39,696 nucleotides of DNA from Ruminococcus sp. (GTDB lineage: Bacteria > Bacillota > Clostridia > Oscillospirales > Ruminococcaceae), in contig SVNO01000013.1 in assembly GCA_015066845.1 (NCBI GenBank), positions 1-39,696 of the forward strand. The letters are read 5' to 3'. The translations under genes and the position numbers were made by a program. The notes under the pieces were generated by a model, which was not told the origin of the DNA, ran no database searches, and saw nothing but the letters and a program-made list of their open reading frames with translations. Of this stretch, positions 1 to 8,255 are shown piece after piece (within the stretch, counting starts at the first letter, position 1; the number at the start of each line of letters is the position of its first letter).

Positions 1-118
1 TGAGCCTGAGTCAGGATGCTGCTTGAGGGCGACGGTATGCCGCAATAGGATTTAACTGCGGCTGTGGGGGCAGTTACAGGGGTGCTAACCCCAGAAAAAG
101 ACTTTTTCGACAAGCTGA
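1..118 (+). other. non-coding stretch, possible 3' part of a structured RNA
   Basis: No convincing reading frame runs through this stretch. It holds several short inverted repeats on the plus strand: GCCGCA pairs with TGCGGC (around 39-61), GGGGT with ACCCC (about 79-92), and GAAAAA with TTTTTC (about 94-109). A strong plus-strand terminator follows directly. This is the look of the 3' end of a non-coding RNA or riboswitch whose 5' part lies outside the window. The early AGTCAGGAT string is reminiscent of the 3' side of cobalamin riboswitches, but the match is too short to call the class. Confidence 0.35.
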
Positions 119-146
119 CAGCCCCGTGATGAACGGGGCTGTTTTC
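119..146 (+). terminator. rho-independent terminator (plus strand)
   Basis: CAGCCCCGT at 119-127 and ACGGGGCTG at 133-141 form a perfect 9-bp stem with a 5-nt loop, followed by TTTTC. It ends a plus-strand transcript that enters from outside the window. Confidence 0.8.
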
Positions 147-157
147 ATACCAATACA

Positions 158-188
158 AAACCCATCCGGCATTTCACCGGATGGGTTT
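158..188 (-). terminator. terminator of the hfq-to-transketolase unit
   Basis: A perfect 12-bp inverted repeat (158-169 with 177-188, 7-nt loop) lies just after the stop codon of the transketolase C-terminal subunit. On the minus strand it ends in a T run (TTTTGTATT). It probably stops the long minus-strand operon, and it converges with the plus-strand terminator next to it. Confidence 0.8.
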
Positions 189-194
189 CTTTCC

Positions 195-1139
195 TTACTG
201 ATTCAGTACTTTCTTAACAGTCGCCACGATATTTTCCGCGGACAGACCAAATTCCTTGAGCAGGTCAACTGCCGGACCGGAATAACCGAATACATCGTTT
301 ACGCCGATTTTTGTCACCGGAACGGGACAGTTCTCAGATACGCAATCCGCTACCGCACTGCCCAGACCGCCGATGATGCTGTGTTCCTCGACTGTCACAA
401 TTCTGCCGGTTTCCTTTGCTGCCTTGAGAATCAGTTCCTCATCAAGAGGCTTGATGGTGTGGATGTTCAGCACTCTTGCATCAATGCCCTGTGCTGCAAG
501 CTCCTCGGCTGCCTGTACAGCTTCGCCAACCATCAGACCAGTTGCCACGATCGTAATGTCCTTGCCGTCACGCATGGTAATACCCTTGCCCAGCTCGAAC
601 TTGTAATTGTCAGGATCATTCAGAACCGGTGCTGCCAGTCTGCCAAAACGCATATACACCGGACCTTCGTGCAGGATGGCTGCTTCTACAGCTGCCTTTG
701 CCTCCACATCATCGCTCGGAACGATAACCGTCATGCCGGGGATGGTACGCATCAGAGCAATGTCCTCATTGCACTGGTGGGTTGCACCGTCCTCACCAAC
801 GGAGATGCCTGCGTGAGTTGCGCCGATTTTAACGTTCAGACCGGGATAGCCGATGGAATTGCGGACAATTTCATAGGCTCTGCCAGCTGCGAACATTGCA
901 AATGTGCTTGCAAAGGGAATCATGCCGGATGCCGCAAGACCTGCTGCAACGCCCATCATGTTGGCTTCTGCAATACCGCAGTCAAAAAATCTGTCCGGAT
1001 ATGCCTTCTTGAAAATGCCTGTCTTAGTTGCAGCAGCAAGGTCAGCATCCAGAACAACGAGGTTTTCATATTTCTCAGCCAGAGCTGTCAGAGCTTCGCC
1101 GTAGCTCTCTCTGGTTGCCTTCTTCTTTACATCAGCCAT
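195..1139 (-). CDS. transketolase, C-terminal subunit
   Basis: 314 aa. It is the pyrimidine-binding plus C-terminal half of a split transketolase, as found in many Clostridia and archaea. The protein opens with the family's ESYGEAL block near residue 12, keeps the GxTH..VGEDG region (ATHAGISVGEDGATHQ) near residues 107-122, and ends with the transketolase C domain (VTVEEHSIIGGLGS). Together with the N-terminal subunit it should transfer two-carbon units between sugar phosphates in the pentose phosphate pathway, in the cytosol, with thiamine diphosphate. The ATG at 1139 has a GGAGG site lying inside the end of the upstream subunit gene. The gap between the two genes is 2 nt, so they are translationally coupled. 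It is the last gene before the terminator. Confidence 0.93.
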   Translation of the reverse strand: MADVKKKATRESYGEALTALAEKYENLVVLDADLAAATKTGIFKKAYPDRFFDCGIAEANMMGVAAGLAASGMIPFASTFAMFAAGRAYEIVRNSIGYPGLNVKIGATHAGISVGEDGATHQCNEDIALMRTIPGMTVIVPSDDVEAKAAVEAAILHEGPVYMRFGRLAAPVLNDPDNYKFELGKGITMRDGKDITIVATGLMVGEAVQAAEELAAQGIDARVLNIHTIKPLDEELILKAAKETGRIVTVEEHSIIGGLGSAVADCVSENCPVPVTKIGVNDVFGYSGPAVDLLKEFGLSAENIVATVKKVLNQ

Positions 1140-1141
1140 TG

Positions 1142-1981
1142 TTACGCCTCCAATTCTGCCATCTGCTGACGGAGTTCAGCCATAGCCTGCTCATACTGTT
1201 CTGCATTCGGTGCTGTACCATGCCAGCCTACCTGATTTTCCATAAAGGATACGCCCTTGCCCTTTACGCTCTTCTGGATGATGGCAACGGGCTTGCCGGT
1301 GATGGTTTCAGCTTCATTGAATGCGCGCTCGATTTCGTCGAAATCATGGGCATCAATAACAATAACATGCCAGCCGAATGCACGGAACTTCTCATCAATC
1401 GGCTCAGGAGAACATACCTCTGTGATTTTACCGTCAATCTGCAAACCGTTGTTGTCCACGATGGCAGTCAGATTGTCCAGTCCGTTATGTGCTGCAAACA
1501 TTGCAGCCTCCCAGACCTGACCTTCCTGAATTTCACCGTCACCGAGAATGGTGTATACATGGTAGGGAGAGGACTTGAGCTTGCCAGCCAGTGCCATACC
1601 ACAGGCTGCTGAAATACCCTGTCCGAGAGAACCGCTGGACATGTCCACGCCGGGGATGTGAATGCACGGATGGCCCTGCAGCATCGCGCCGATGTGACGC
1701 AGATGTGTCAGTTCCTCCTTATCGAAGAAGCCGCGCTCTGCAAGTGCGGAATACAGTGCCGGTGCAGTATGCCCCTTGGAAAGCACCAGTCTGTCGCGGT
1801 CTTCCATATCAGGATTCTTCGGGTCAACGTGCATTTTCGCAAAGTACAGATAGGTCAGCAGGTCGGAAATGGAAAGAGAACCACCCGGATGACCGGATTT
1901 TGCATGGAATGTTCCCGTCAGAACGCCCATGCGGATGGCGCAGGCTGTTTTTTGCAGCTGCTTCTTGATTGTTTCGTCCAT
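1142..1981 (-). CDS. transketolase, N-terminal subunit
   Basis: 279 aa, the thiamine-diphosphate binding half of the split transketolase. The signature GDGEIQEGQ, followed by a long block ending IVDNNGLQ (about residues 147-180), is the TPP/Mg motif (GDG...NN). HAKSGHPGGSLS near residue 26 is the typical N-terminal substrate and cofactor loop. The start ATG at 1981 has GGAGG seven bases upstream. It pairs with the C-terminal subunit immediately downstream; a full-length transketolase is about 620-660 aa, close to the sum of these two chains (593 aa). The preceding HAD gene is 48 nt upstream, with only a weak imperfect inverted repeat between. Confidence 0.93.
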   Translation of the reverse strand: MDETIKKQLQKTACAIRMGVLTGTFHAKSGHPGGSLSISDLLTYLYFAKMHVDPKNPDMEDRDRLVLSKGHTAPALYSALAERGFFDKEELTHLRHIGAMLQGHPCIHIPGVDMSSGSLGQGISAACGMALAGKLKSSPYHVYTILGDGEIQEGQVWEAAMFAAHNGLDNLTAIVDNNGLQIDGKITEVCSPEPIDEKFRAFGWHVIVIDAHDFDEIERAFNEAETITGKPVAIIQKSVKGKGVSFMENQVGWHGTAPNAEQYEQAMAELRQQMAELEA

Positions 1982-2029
1982 GAGTATACCTCCATTATTC
2001 TCAAACGAAGCCGCCCGTTGGCTGCTCGT

Positions 2030-2854
2030 TTATGTTTGATATTCCGCAAGCAGGATGTCAATCAGCTCTGCAACCGCACCCTTCTCGCAGGTTCGTGTCA
2101 GAACACGCTGTGCCGCAGCTTTTGCCGCGTCCACAGCATTGGCAGGTGCTGCACTGATATCTGCCTGCCGGAGCATCTCCACATCATTGTCAAAATCCCC
2201 CACAGCCACAAAGCAAACCTGCTCCATTCCGGAAAGTCTGCGATAGGCATGGAGTGCGCTGCCCTTGGTCACATTTTTCGGCAGCATTTCATAGAAAATC
2301 GGCGCGGACTGCATATAATCCACGCATTGGTCACCACGCGCCTGTACTGCCTCAATGAACGCCGGTACATCCTCCGGCGACATGGCAAAGAGTACTTTCA
2401 GCCAGCCATCGGGGGGAATTTCCTCCAATGTGCAATATGCAGGCTCTACGCCGCACAGTGCAATATGCTTGCGCTCCCATTCATTATTGCGCACAACATA
2501 GGCATTTTCTGCACGAAGCACCTCAACGCCCACATGGGGATGTGCCTGCATGATTTCCCTTGTAATTGCAAGTGCGTCATGGGGCAGGGATTCGGAATAG
2601 AGCACTTTTTTCTGCTCAGAATCATAGATTGCCGCACCATTGTAGACAATCATGGGCGTGGTCAGCCGCAGCTGCTCCTGATAACGGATGGCAGCCTGAA
2701 TCGTACGTCCGGTTGCAATGGCGAAGCGACCACCTGCCGCTTCAAAGCGGCGAATGGCTTCCAAATCCTGCTCTCGTGCGATTTTATCGGGTGGCAGCAA
2801 TGTGCCGTCAAGGTCGGATACCAGAATCATATGGGAAAGTGCCATCGTTCTCAC
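2030..2854 (-). CDS. HAD-superfamily hydrolase, Cof type
   Basis: 274 aa. Motif I is DLDGTLL near residues 14-20, with the nucleophile Asp and the acid/base Asp two residues later. Motif IV is GDFDNDVEML near residues 217-226. Size and order fit the Cof/YwpJ-type HAD IIB phosphatases, which dephosphorylate sugar phosphates, nucleotides or vitamin B6/FMN-type compounds; the substrate cannot be read from sequence. The start is taken as GTG at 2854, whose first bases overlap the TGA stop of the rluD-like gene (GTGA overlap) with GGAG five bases upstream. ATG at 2845 or 2830 is also possible. It sits between the pseudouridine synthase and the transketolase genes. Confidence 0.85.
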   Translation of the reverse strand: MRTMALSHMILVSDLDGTLLPPDKIAREQDLEAIRRFEAAGGRFAIATGRTIQAAIRYQEQLRLTTPMIVYNGAAIYDSEQKKVLYSESLPHDALAITREIMQAHPHVGVEVLRAENAYVVRNNEWERKHIALCGVEPAYCTLEEIPPDGWLKVLFAMSPEDVPAFIEAVQARGDQCVDYMQSAPIFYEMLPKNVTKGSALHAYRRLSGMEQVCFVAVGDFDNDVEMLRQADISAAPANAVDAAKAAAQRVLTRTCEKGAVAELIDILLAEYQT

Positions 2855-3762
2855 ATCCTCTCCAACTTGTCGAGTATTTTCTGAAAATATGGCGGAAGTT
2901 CACTTGTGAACTCCATGTATTCCTCGGTTGCCGGATGAATAAACCCGATTTTCCGTGCATGTAGACATTGTCCCTGCACACCCTTGATGATTTTTCCATA
3001 GACATTATCGCCGTAAATCGGGTGTCCGATATAGGACAGATGTACACGAATCTGGTGGGTTCTGCCGGTTTCGAGGCGCAGCCGAAGATGGGCATAGCCT
3101 GCATACTGGCGCAGTACCTCATAATGTGTGATGGATTCCTTGGAATTCTTGTCCGTCACGCACATTTTCATGCGCACGGTGGGATGTCTGCCGATGGGAG
3201 CATTGATGGTGCCGGTCGGTTCCTGAAATGCACCGGCGGCAACGGCTTCATATTCTCTTGTGAAGCTGTGCTCCTTAATCTGCGCGGCAAGATGCTTGTG
3301 CGCAGCGTCAGTCTTTGCGACAATCAGCAGACCGCTTGTATTTTTGTCAATACGGTGGACAATGCCCGGACGCACCTTTCCGTTGATACCGGACAGGCTG
3401 CCGCGGCAATGGTACATCAGCGCATTGACGAGAGTTTCGTCATAATTTCCGGGAGCCGGATGCACGACCATGCCCTTTGCCTTATTGACAACAAGCAGGT
3501 GTTCATCCTCATATACGATGTCCAGCGGCAGATCCTGCGGAACAACGTCGATCTCCTCTGGCGGCGGAACGATCACTTCCACCAGTTGCCCTGCTTTCGG
3601 GCGGTAATTCTTGGGGATCTCCTTGCCATCGACAAGCACGTTGCCGCTGGCAATCAAGCCCTGTACTGCGCAGCGCGTCAGTCCGATAGCGAGGGTGGCA
3701 ATCCATTTATCCAGACGCGAACCGACTGCTTCTTCCGGATAAATCAGCTCATGCTTCTCCAT
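2851..3762 (-). CDS. RluA/RluD-family 23S rRNA pseudouridine synthase
   Basis: 303 aa from the ATG at 3762. An upstream extension of the frame to 3891 lies wholly inside lspA and is not family-like, so I reject it. An N-terminal S4 RNA-binding domain (RLDKWIATL onward, with SGNVLVDGK) is followed by the catalytic domain with HRIDKNTSGLLIVAK, whose Asp is the family nucleophile. It matches B. subtilis YlyB, the usual neighbour of lspA. The enzyme isomerises uridine to pseudouridine in large-subunit rRNA; the exact site is not predictable. It overlaps the lspA stop by 14 nt and is overlapped by the HAD gene start. Confidence 0.92.
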   Translation of the reverse strand: MEKHELIYPEEAVGSRLDKWIATLAIGLTRCAVQGLIASGNVLVDGKEIPKNYRPKAGQLVEVIVPPPEEIDVVPQDLPLDIVYEDEHLLVVNKAKGMVVHPAPGNYDETLVNALMYHCRGSLSGINGKVRPGIVHRIDKNTSGLLIVAKTDAAHKHLAAQIKEHSFTREYEAVAAGAFQEPTGTINAPIGRHPTVRMKMCVTDKNSKESITHYEVLRQYAGYAHLRLRLETGRTHQIRVHLSYIGHPIYGDNVYGKIIKGVQGQCLHARKIGFIHPATEEYMEFTSELPPYFQKILDKLERM

Positions 3763-4252
3763 GCTCCACCTCCTGCACGGGCTTCTGTTCCTTGTCCATG
3801 AAGAAAAGAATATAAACGAACAGCATTGCCGTACCGATGCAGACGCAGCAGTCGGCAAAATTGAAGATGGCAAAGTCGAACAGCTGCACATCCAGATAAT
3901 CCACTACGGCACCGCCGCGGAACACCCGGTCGTACATATTGCCCAGCGCACCGCCGATGACAAGCACCAGACTCCAGAACAGAAAGGGCTTTTTACGCGC
4001 GTGACGGATGAGGATGTAGATACACGCCCCTGCGCCGAGTATGGTGACTGCAAGCAGAAGCCAGCGTTGTCCGGCAAGACTTCCGAATGCAGAGCCGGTA
4101 TTTTCAAGATAGGTCAGATGCAGAATGTCCAGATTTCCAATTTTCAGAAATTCCATTTCTCCGACAGGTCTGAGCACGTCAATCGCCCAGATTTTAATTG
4201 CCTGGTCGATACCGACCAGAAGTGCAATTACAATTGCTGCGATAATCAGCAA
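3749..4252 (-). CDS. lspA: lipoprotein signal peptidase (signal peptidase II)
   Basis: 167 aa integral membrane aspartyl protease that removes the signal peptide of diacylated prolipoproteins at the lipobox Cys. Four hydrophobic segments are visible. The conserved NTGSAFG block is near residue 51, and the catalytic Asp motifs are GNMYDRVFRGGAVVDYLDV near residues 103-121 (Asp in MYDR and in VVDY). Start is TTG at 4252 with GGAGGG seven or eight bases upstream; no ATG fits. The neighbourhood divIVA-lspA-rluD is the standard Firmicute order. Confidence 0.95.
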   Translation of the reverse strand: MLIIAAIVIALLVGIDQAIKIWAIDVLRPVGEMEFLKIGNLDILHLTYLENTGSAFGSLAGQRWLLLAVTILGAGACIYILIRHARKKPFLFWSLVLVIGGALGNMYDRVFRGGAVVDYLDVQLFDFAIFNFADCCVCIGTAMLFVYILFFMDKEQKPVQEVEHGEA

Positions 4253-4295
4253 GGTATTCCCTCCTTAACAGGATGAAAATCCACACAAACTGCGA

Positions 4296-4316
4296 TGCCG
4301 TCCCTGAAAGACGGCA
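4296..4316 (-). other. hairpin in the divIVA-lspA spacer
   Basis: TGCCGTC (4296-4302) and GACGGCA (4310-4316) form a perfect 7-bp stem in the 88-nt gap. No T run follows on the minus strand, so it is more likely an RNA processing or pausing element than a terminator. The rest of the gap shows nothing but the lspA ribosome-binding site. Confidence 0.4.
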
Positions 4317-4340
4317 GGCAGAGCTTTGCGCGGTATTACT

Positions 4341-5027
4341 TTAGGATTCTTTGGATTCCTGCGCACCCTGATTGTTCTCGCCGAACTTCAGGTCGCTGAA
4401 ACGGGATTCATATGCACCGCGAATCACTCTTGTGGAGAACTGGGAAGTTGCAAACGGATCGGGTCTGCTTTCCTCGGACTGTGCCGGTTCTTCGACAGTT
4501 TTCTTTTCCTCCTCTGCTGCGGTGGTTTCTGCCTCATCGTCATTCTCATCTGCTTCCGGCATTGCAGAAATCATTGCCAGATGGCCCTTGTACATATCGA
4601 ACAGGCTGCGCTTGAAATCGGCAACCATTTCCCGTGCATGAGCAAGAGCTTCCTTTGCCTTTGCAATCTCTGCATTGTTCTTTTCCATGGCAATTTCATG
4701 CTGACGGGTTGCCTCATCGAGCAGGACTGCGGCTTCTTCCTTTGCCTTGTCCAGAATCTGTGCAGCCTTTTCATTGGCTTCTGCAATGACCTGATGGCCC
4801 TGCTTCTGTGCACCGAGCAGTGCGTCCTTGAGGGCTTCTTCGTCCTTCATGTACTCGCGTACCTTGTCAGCAAGAATCTGAATCTTACGGTTATTGTCCT
4901 CGCGTTCGTTATCAATTTCCTGAAACGTTGCATCAAGCTGTGCAAGGAATTCGTCAATATCCTCCTGACGATAGCCCCATGCTGCCTTTTCAAAATTTTT
5001 CTCTCTGATTTCCTGTGCAGTCATCAT
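4341..5027 (-). CDS. divIVA: DivIVA-domain cell division/polarity protein
   Basis: 228 aa. The N-terminal block EIREKNFEKAAWGYRQEDID (residues 5-24) is the DivIVA membrane-curvature domain in form (F..A..GY...VD type). Residues about 25-145 are a charged, Ala/Glu/Lys-rich coiled coil. The C-terminal tail is acidic and low-complexity and ends in a short basic/aromatic segment. DivIVA proteins oligomerise at negatively curved membranes at septa and poles and recruit division partners. Position downstream of sepF and ylmH and upstream of lspA matches the Firmicute ylm-divIVA cluster. The double ATG at 5027/5024 has GAGGTGAGG upstream. Confidence 0.9.
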   Translation of the reverse strand: MMTAQEIREKNFEKAAWGYRQEDIDEFLAQLDATFQEIDNEREDNNRKIQILADKVREYMKDEEALKDALLGAQKQGHQVIAEANEKAAQILDKAKEEAAVLLDEATRQHEIAMEKNNAEIAKAKEALAHAREMVADFKRSLFDMYKGHLAMISAMPEADENDDEAETTAAEEEKKTVEEPAQSEESRPDPFATSQFSTRVIRGAYESRFSDLKFGENNQGAQESKES

Positions 5028-5048
5028 TGTGCCTCACCTCTTAAAGTA

Positions 5049-5795
5049 TTATAAGTATTTCTCAATGGTTATATGCAAACGACCTTTTTTGGTCGGGCCG
5101 CTCAGCTCACTGACCCGGAATTTACCGAATCCGCGGACGGAAAATACATCCCCCTGCACCACCTGACATGCCACATCCTGCACCTGCACATAATTGCGCA
5201 TAACAAGCCCTGCACGGATATAGTCCGCACAGGCATTCCTGCCCGTATTCAGTGCCGTTCGCAGGACAGCGTCCAGCCGCGGGGCTGCCACTGTACCGGT
5301 GATTTCTTTCACTTCCTGCCGGATTTCGCAGGAAAATGGCAAAGTATCAGTAATATGCACACCCACTCTGCCGATTTTTTCCATCTGCATACAGACGGCA
5401 GCGGCGGCAGGTGTTGCAAAGCACTGGATTTTTTCCGGTGTGACGATGATGTCCCCGATGGTATCACGCTGCACCTGCTGTGCCATGATACTGCCGAGTA
5501 CGTCACGGTGGGTAAGCTTATCTGCCTGACGATGTGTGATGGTCAGACAGACAAGGGGGAATTCCGCATCCTCCGGCGGAAAATCCTGTGGATGGATGCA
5601 GAGTATACCGCGCTCCGCCTGCGGATAACCGCCATAGAACCGGTAAGTACCTGCCTGCAGCGTTCCGGCAAGCATGGTGTACTGCCGCATGTCCAGAAAT
5701 GCCGTAAAGCTCCGGAATGCGCCGCGTCTTACCATGTCCTGCACATGAGCTGTCAGGATTTTATCCGCTTCCTGCTGTTTTTTATCCGCCAGCAT
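5049..5795 (-). CDS. ylmH: YlmH-like S4-domain RNA-binding protein
   Basis: 248 aa, close to the B. subtilis YlmH length. The N-terminal two thirds is the YlmH-specific region (a stretch resembling FLDMRQ near residue 34, and GGYPQAERGILCIHP). The C-terminal third is an S4 domain (RLDAVLRTALNTGRNACADY, residues about 173-192, then GDVFSVRGFGKFRV). YlmH homologues bind ribosomal 50S-peptidyl-tRNA complexes and act in ribosome quality control; rqcH in the same window is the other arm of that pathway. The ATG at 5795 lies 4 nt after the sepF stop and has no good Shine-Dalgarno sequence, so translation probably depends on coupling with sepF. Confidence 0.9.
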   Translation of the reverse strand: MLADKKQQEADKILTAHVQDMVRRGAFRSFTAFLDMRQYTMLAGTLQAGTYRFYGGYPQAERGILCIHPQDFPPEDAEFPLVCLTITHRQADKLTHRDVLGSIMAQQVQRDTIGDIIVTPEKIQCFATPAAAAVCMQMEKIGRVGVHITDTLPFSCEIRQEVKEITGTVAAPRLDAVLRTALNTGRNACADYIRAGLVMRNYVQVQDVACQVVQGDVFSVRGFGKFRVSELSGPTKKGRLHITIEKYL

Positions 5796-5799
5796 GGAC

Positions 5800-6249
5800 T
5801 TAGATAATTACGCCGTTGTTCTCCAGCTCTGCTGCCAGATCGTCACCGATAAAGCCTACGTTGTAGGGGGTGATGATGTAGGTCAGGTTTGCTACGGGCT
5901 TCAGGCTTCCGCTGATGGCATAGGATACGCCCACGAGGAAGTCGATGATTCTTCTTCTGTTCTCAGGGGATGCTGTTTCCAGATTCAGTACAACGGTCTT
6001 TCTGCTGATGAGATGGTCAGCAATTGCCTTTGCATCCGTGAATACCTCAGGCTTTACCAGAACAACCTGCAGCTGTGCAGTTGCCTGAATGTTTACGATG
6101 TTGGAACCGGGTGTTCTTTCCAGCGGAATATCCTCGAATCCCGGTGTGTTGGGCATACCCGGTGCGGGTGCAGGAATTTCGCTTCCGGCAACCGGCTCAG
6201 GCATATCGGACGGGAAAAAGAATTCCTTCATGTTGTCAAAAATCTTCAT
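5800..6249 (-). CDS. sepF: SepF, FtsZ membrane anchor and Z-ring organiser
   Basis: 149 aa. The first residues (MKIFDNMKEFFF) form a short amphipathic helix of the type that binds membrane. A Pro/Gly-rich linker (residues 15-45) follows, then the SepF core from about residue 53 (LVKPEVFTDAKAIADHL, TVVLNLE, RRRIIDFLVGVSYAISG, YIITPYNV). SepF polymerises, binds the FtsZ C-terminal peptide and tethers the Z-ring. The ATG at 6249 has GGAG six bases upstream. Because ftsA is not found in the dcw cluster here, SepF may be the main FtsZ tether in this organism (inference). Confidence 0.95.
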   Translation of the reverse strand: MKIFDNMKEFFFPSDMPEPVAGSEIPAPAPGMPNTPGFEDIPLERTPGSNIVNIQATAQLQVVLVKPEVFTDAKAIADHLISRKTVVLNLETASPENRRRIIDFLVGVSYAISGSLKPVANLTYIITPYNVGFIGDDLAAELENNGVII

Positions 6250-6322
6250 AATAATCTCCTTCTCCGCACGTTTTGGTTTCTTTCGATGCGCGCGGTCATC
6301 AAAATAATCTTAGGTATTGCCT

Positions 6323-7012
6323 TTATTTTCTTGCACCGAACAATGCAGAACCGATTCTCACAAGATTGGAACCGCAGGCAATGGCGGCTTCATAGTCGCC
6401 GGACATGCCCATGGATAAAATCCGCATTTCTGTATTCGGTACAGGGCTTGCTTTACAATCAGCAAAGAGCTTCTGCATCGCTTCAAGATGCCGGCTGCTT
6501 TGCGTTGGTGGTGGAATGGTCATCAGACCACAGATATGTACATGCGGCAGTGCAGCAGCCTGTGCAAGCAGCTGCGGCAAAGCATCGGGACATACGCCGC
6601 TTTTGCTTTCCTCTCCGCCGATGTTGACTTCAAGCAGGATATCCTGCACAATACCGCGCTTTTCTGCGCAGCGTTCAATCTCATTGGCAAGGGACATGCG
6701 GTCAACGGAATGTATCATTTCCACCTCACCGACAAGATATTTGACCTTATTGGTTTGCAGATGCCCAATAAAATGCACCTGCGCCTGCGGACGGTAGCTC
6801 TCGCGTTTCGCCTGAAATTCCTGCACACGGTTTTCACCGAGCAGGGTGATACCGCAGTCCACGGCAATATTGACAAGCTCCGGTGCTACGGTTTTTGTCA
6901 CTGCCATGATTGCAACATCTTCCGGATCTCTGCCGCATCTGACAGCGGCATTCCGGACGTTTTCGCGAATCCGCAGAATATTTTCACGCACCAGATCAGT
7001 TTCCATTTCCAT
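6323..7012 (-). CDS. YggS/YlmE-family PLP homeostasis protein
   Basis: 229 aa, single-domain alanine-racemase-fold type III PLP protein. MAVTKT near the N terminus carries the PLP lysine. GENRVQEF, HFIGHLQTNK, LLEVNIGGEESKSGV and LSMGMSGDYEAAI are the family blocks in order. These proteins buffer pyridoxal phosphate and have no proven catalytic activity. The ATG at 7012 has AGGAGG five bases upstream and overlaps the 3' end of the HlyD-like gene by 17 nt. A further upstream in-frame start at 7039 lacks an RBS. The gene lies between the HlyD-like gene and sepF, as ylmE does in other Firmicutes. Confidence 0.92.
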   Translation of the reverse strand: MEMETDLVRENILRIRENVRNAAVRCGRDPEDVAIMAVTKTVAPELVNIAVDCGITLLGENRVQEFQAKRESYRPQAQVHFIGHLQTNKVKYLVGEVEMIHSVDRMSLANEIERCAEKRGIVQDILLEVNIGGEESKSGVCPDALPQLLAQAAALPHVHICGLMTIPPPTQSSRHLEAMQKLFADCKASPVPNTEMRILSMGMSGDYEAAIACGSNLVRIGSALFGARK

Positions 7013-8243
7013 CAATACCTCCTGTAATAATGGAATCATACAACAGCAGGTAGCCGCTGCCGGCGTTCTGCGATGTAATCACATAATCCGCGCCCTCATA
7101 AATCACATCGAGCTTGCGGAACTCCGGCTGTTCGCCGTTGAGCACATACACGCCTCTGTAGCTGACGGTCTGCGGTACAGATTCGCCAGTTATCGGGTCG
7201 GTGGTTTCCTCCGTAAAGGTCTGAAAATGGAGCGCGTTTCTGGGAACTTTGATTCCCTTATATTCACCGCGGATAATCTCCACATTTTCTGTGCGGTGCT
7301 GTACCAAATCATAGGTCAGCGTTTCACAGCTGATGCCAATGATGGTTTTTTCCGCGCCTTCGTCATTATTGAGCAATACGATCTCACCGGTCACGGTATC
7401 CGAGGTGGAAGCGAATTTCAGCGTCACCTTGTCCTCTACCTCGTAGATTTTCGCTGAATTATCCACAACCGCTGCAAGCACCCAGTCGTAGCAGTCAATG
7501 AGCTTTCCGACTGTGCTTTTCTCCGTGCTGTAGGAATCCGTGACAGCATCAAGCTGTGCAACGGTCAGCGAATCAAGATTGTCCAGCCGCAGTGCTTCTT
7601 CCTGTCCATCCACATAGCTGACAAAATACGCGGTTTTGTTCGCACGGATGGTATTCAGCGGTGCTTCCTGTGCCAGCGTCAGGCTGTTGATTTCCGAACG
7701 GATGGATTCCATTCGTTCCTCATAGCCGGCATCCTTTCCGGTCACAAGGCGGTAGGTGCTCAGGAGCACTGCCATTTCCTCACGCTCGGATTGCAGGTCT
7801 GAAAATTCACCGCGCTCGCGGTCATACAGAAAGCTCTTGTAGGTTTCCGTCAGCAGTGTGGAAATATTGGTCGGCTGCGCCGTCTGTGTTGTACCCGGAT
7901 TGGAAATGCGTTCAAGCAGTGCATAGACGTTTTCAAGCTGTTCAATGCGCCGCTTGATCTGAATCTGGTTTTCCGAGGAATAGGCGTTGGCAATCACCGA
8001 GCCGATGCCCAGCTTGCCGCCGTCAGGGACTTCATAATTGAGGATTCCCTGCCCGTCATAAGTAACCACTTCCTCGTTGCGGATGAATACACCCTTGACC
8101 ATCTCCGAATCGCTTCCCACGGAAAGCAGAGCCGTTTCTGTTTTGTAGTCCTGATGCATCTTCTTGTAGAAGATGTTGACCGTCGTCACGATACCGCAGA
8201 TTGCAAGCAGCCCGAACACGAGCTTGAGCATTCCGGAATTCAT
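6996..8243 (-). CDS. HlyD-like single-pass membrane protein
   Basis: 415 aa. One N-terminal transmembrane helix (about residues 7-26) is followed by an extracytoplasmic part. A beta-rich lipoyl/barrel-like segment comes first (VKGVFIRNEEVV, GILNYEVPDGGKLGIGSVIA). A helical hairpin follows (residues about 90-230), then a second beta region with RNALHFQTF and RGVYVLNGEQPEFRKLDVIYEG. This is the plan of HlyD/membrane fusion adaptor proteins. No ABC transporter or outer-membrane partner is adjacent. In Clostridia such proteins are found next to yggS and sepF, so a role in the cell envelope at division is plausible but unproven. It lies 12 nt after hfq. Confidence 0.75.
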   Translation of the reverse strand: MNSGMLKLVFGLLAICGIVTTVNIFYKKMHQDYKTETALLSVGSDSEMVKGVFIRNEEVVTYDGQGILNYEVPDGGKLGIGSVIANAYSSENQIQIKRRIEQLENVYALLERISNPGTTQTAQPTNISTLLTETYKSFLYDRERGEFSDLQSEREEMAVLLSTYRLVTGKDAGYEERMESIRSEINSLTLAQEAPLNTIRANKTAYFVSYVDGQEEALRLDNLDSLTVAQLDAVTDSYSTEKSTVGKLIDCYDWVLAAVVDNSAKIYEVEDKVTLKFASTSDTVTGEIVLLNNDEGAEKTIIGISCETLTYDLVQHRTENVEIIRGEYKGIKVPRNALHFQTFTEETTDPITGESVPQTVSYRGVYVLNGEQPEFRKLDVIYEGADYVITSQNAGSGYLLLYDSIITGGIDGNGN

Positions 8244-8255
8244 GGCATCACCAAC

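Noticed and set aside
126-1169. Long plus-strand open frame opposite the transketolase genes
   Set aside because: Its translation is Cys/His-rich without any family resemblance and it mirrors two strongly supported minus-strand genes; it is an antisense shadow.
3763-3891. N-terminal extension of the rluD-like gene
   Set aside because: It lies inside lspA, is not family-like, and the ATG at 3762 begins the S4 domain correctly.
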